6,965 nucleotides of DNA. It comes from an uncultured Prevotella sp. (GTDB taxonomy: Bacteria > Bacteroidota > Bacteroidia > Bacteroidales > Bacteroidaceae). The translations under genes and the position numbers were made by a program. Below the pieces are notes generated by a model. The model searched no databases, had not been told where the DNA came from, and worked only from the letters and a program-made list of their open reading frames with translations. How positions within the stretch are numbered: the stretch's first letter is position 1; every line of letters begins with the position of its first letter. The stretch lies in assembly GCF_900549175.1 (NCBI RefSeq), contig NZ_URNN01000157.1, positions 1 to 6,965 on the forward strand, read 5' to 3'. This document shows positions 6,693-6,965 of the stretch, piece by piece.

Positions 6693-6920
6693 CTATTTTT
6701 CAATATTTATTTTACCCGTCCTTACCTGTACTCCGTTACGGTAGAGTGTGATTTCTCCGGGCTTGAAGCCCATTTCTCCGAAGGCTATGTATCTGATATA
6801 ATCCCGGTACTTCTCGCCTGAAAAGTTTTTGCCGCACAAGTTGTTGAAAAACATGGGTATTGAAAACCCGTCCTCTCCCGACAACACTGTTTTGCCGTTT
6901 TGTCTGATTTCGTCTAACAT
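6693..6920 (-). CDS. Small hypothetical protein of about 75 residues
   Basis: This is a short gene of unknown family, MLDEIRQNGKTVLSGEDG at its start and GEITLYRNGVQVRTGKINIEK at its end. The central part (SIPMFFNNLCGKNF, then EKYRDYIRYIAFGEMGF) looks like a compact alpha/beta domain with no membrane segment. I chose ATG 6920 because it overlaps the TAG of the frame that enters from the right edge (ATGTTAG at 6914-6920), a common coupling arrangement. A TTG at 6932 would add four residues, and three stop codons lie just before it in this frame, so no longer start exists. Its stop is 8 bases before the next gene in the same direction, which supports an operon. Confidence that it is translated is moderate. 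Confidence 0.6.
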   Translation of the reverse strand: MLDEIRQNGKTVLSGEDGFSIPMFFNNLCGKNFSGEKYRDYIRYIAFGEMGFKPGEITLYRNGVQVRTGKINIEK

Positions 6921-6965
6921 ACCAAATTCCAATTTTCATCATCAATCGTAAGTTTGTTCATTTCC
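6914..6965 (-). CDS. Possible 3' end of a gene cut by the window edge
   Basis: A frame enters from the right edge and ends at TAG 6914-6916, reading EMNKLTIDDENWNLVC at its end. It overlaps the start of the next gene in ATGTTAG, the usual layout of coupled genes in an operon, and this is the main support. It contains an ATG at 6959-6961, so it could also be a tiny 15-codon leader. Too little is visible to name a product. Confidence 0.35.
   Translation of the reverse strand, partial: EMNKLTIDDENWNLVC

Noticed and set aside
1..6965. tRNA, rRNA, CRISPR array or insertion sequence
   Set aside because: I found no regularly spaced repeats, transposase motif, tRNA cloverleaf or rRNA-like stretch on either strand.

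Overview
The window looks like accessory DNA from a member of the Bacteroidales (Bacteroides, Parabacteroides or a relative). Two promoters carry the Bacteroidetes -7 element TAnnTTTG, few genes have a Shine-Dalgarno sequence, and the protein set (paired ssDNA-binding-like domain and ArdC-like zincin, AbiE-type toxin-antitoxin pair, small polar hypothetical proteins) is what conjugative elements of gut Bacteroidales carry. No integrase, relaxase or transfer gene lies inside the window, so membership of an integrative element is inference.

Layout. Bases 1-231 hold no convincing gene, only a candidate promoter. At 232-1428 lies one continuous + strand frame with two unrelated halves: a complete YfbR/HDDC2-type HD phosphohydrolase (about residues 1-187), joined through a Gly-Gly-Gly-Ser stretch to a protein with two tandem OB-like units, probably an ssDNA-binding protein. 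Base composition rises at the join. Five bases after its stop, 1434-3146 encodes an ArdC-like protein with an HExxH zinc site and a long C-terminal extension of unknown role. A strong hairpin at 3172-3206 probably ends this unit.

The next unit starts with a repeat-rich operator/promoter (3264-3321) and encodes a winged-helix AbiEi-like antitoxin (3348-4070) overlapping by ATGA with an AbiEii-like nucleotidyltransferase toxin (4067-5140). This is a probable autoregulated type IV toxin-antitoxin or abortive-infection pair. Forty-nine bases further on, in the same direction, is a membrane-anchored phosphoribosyltransferase with a ComF-like PRPP loop (5190-6020).

From 6058 to the right edge all genes are on the - strand and converge on the phosphoribosyltransferase: a 208-residue protein of unknown function, a small protein of about 75 residues, and the last codons of a possible third gene running off the window. 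Their tight packing suggests an operon transcribed from beyond the right edge.

Working together (inference): the ssDNA-binding-like and ArdC-like proteins would protect incoming single-stranded element DNA, and the AbiE pair would stabilise the element or give phage defence. The most unusual items are the HD/OB fusion, which may be a recombination scar or a real two-domain enzyme, and the membrane-bound phosphoribosyltransferase downstream of the toxin.
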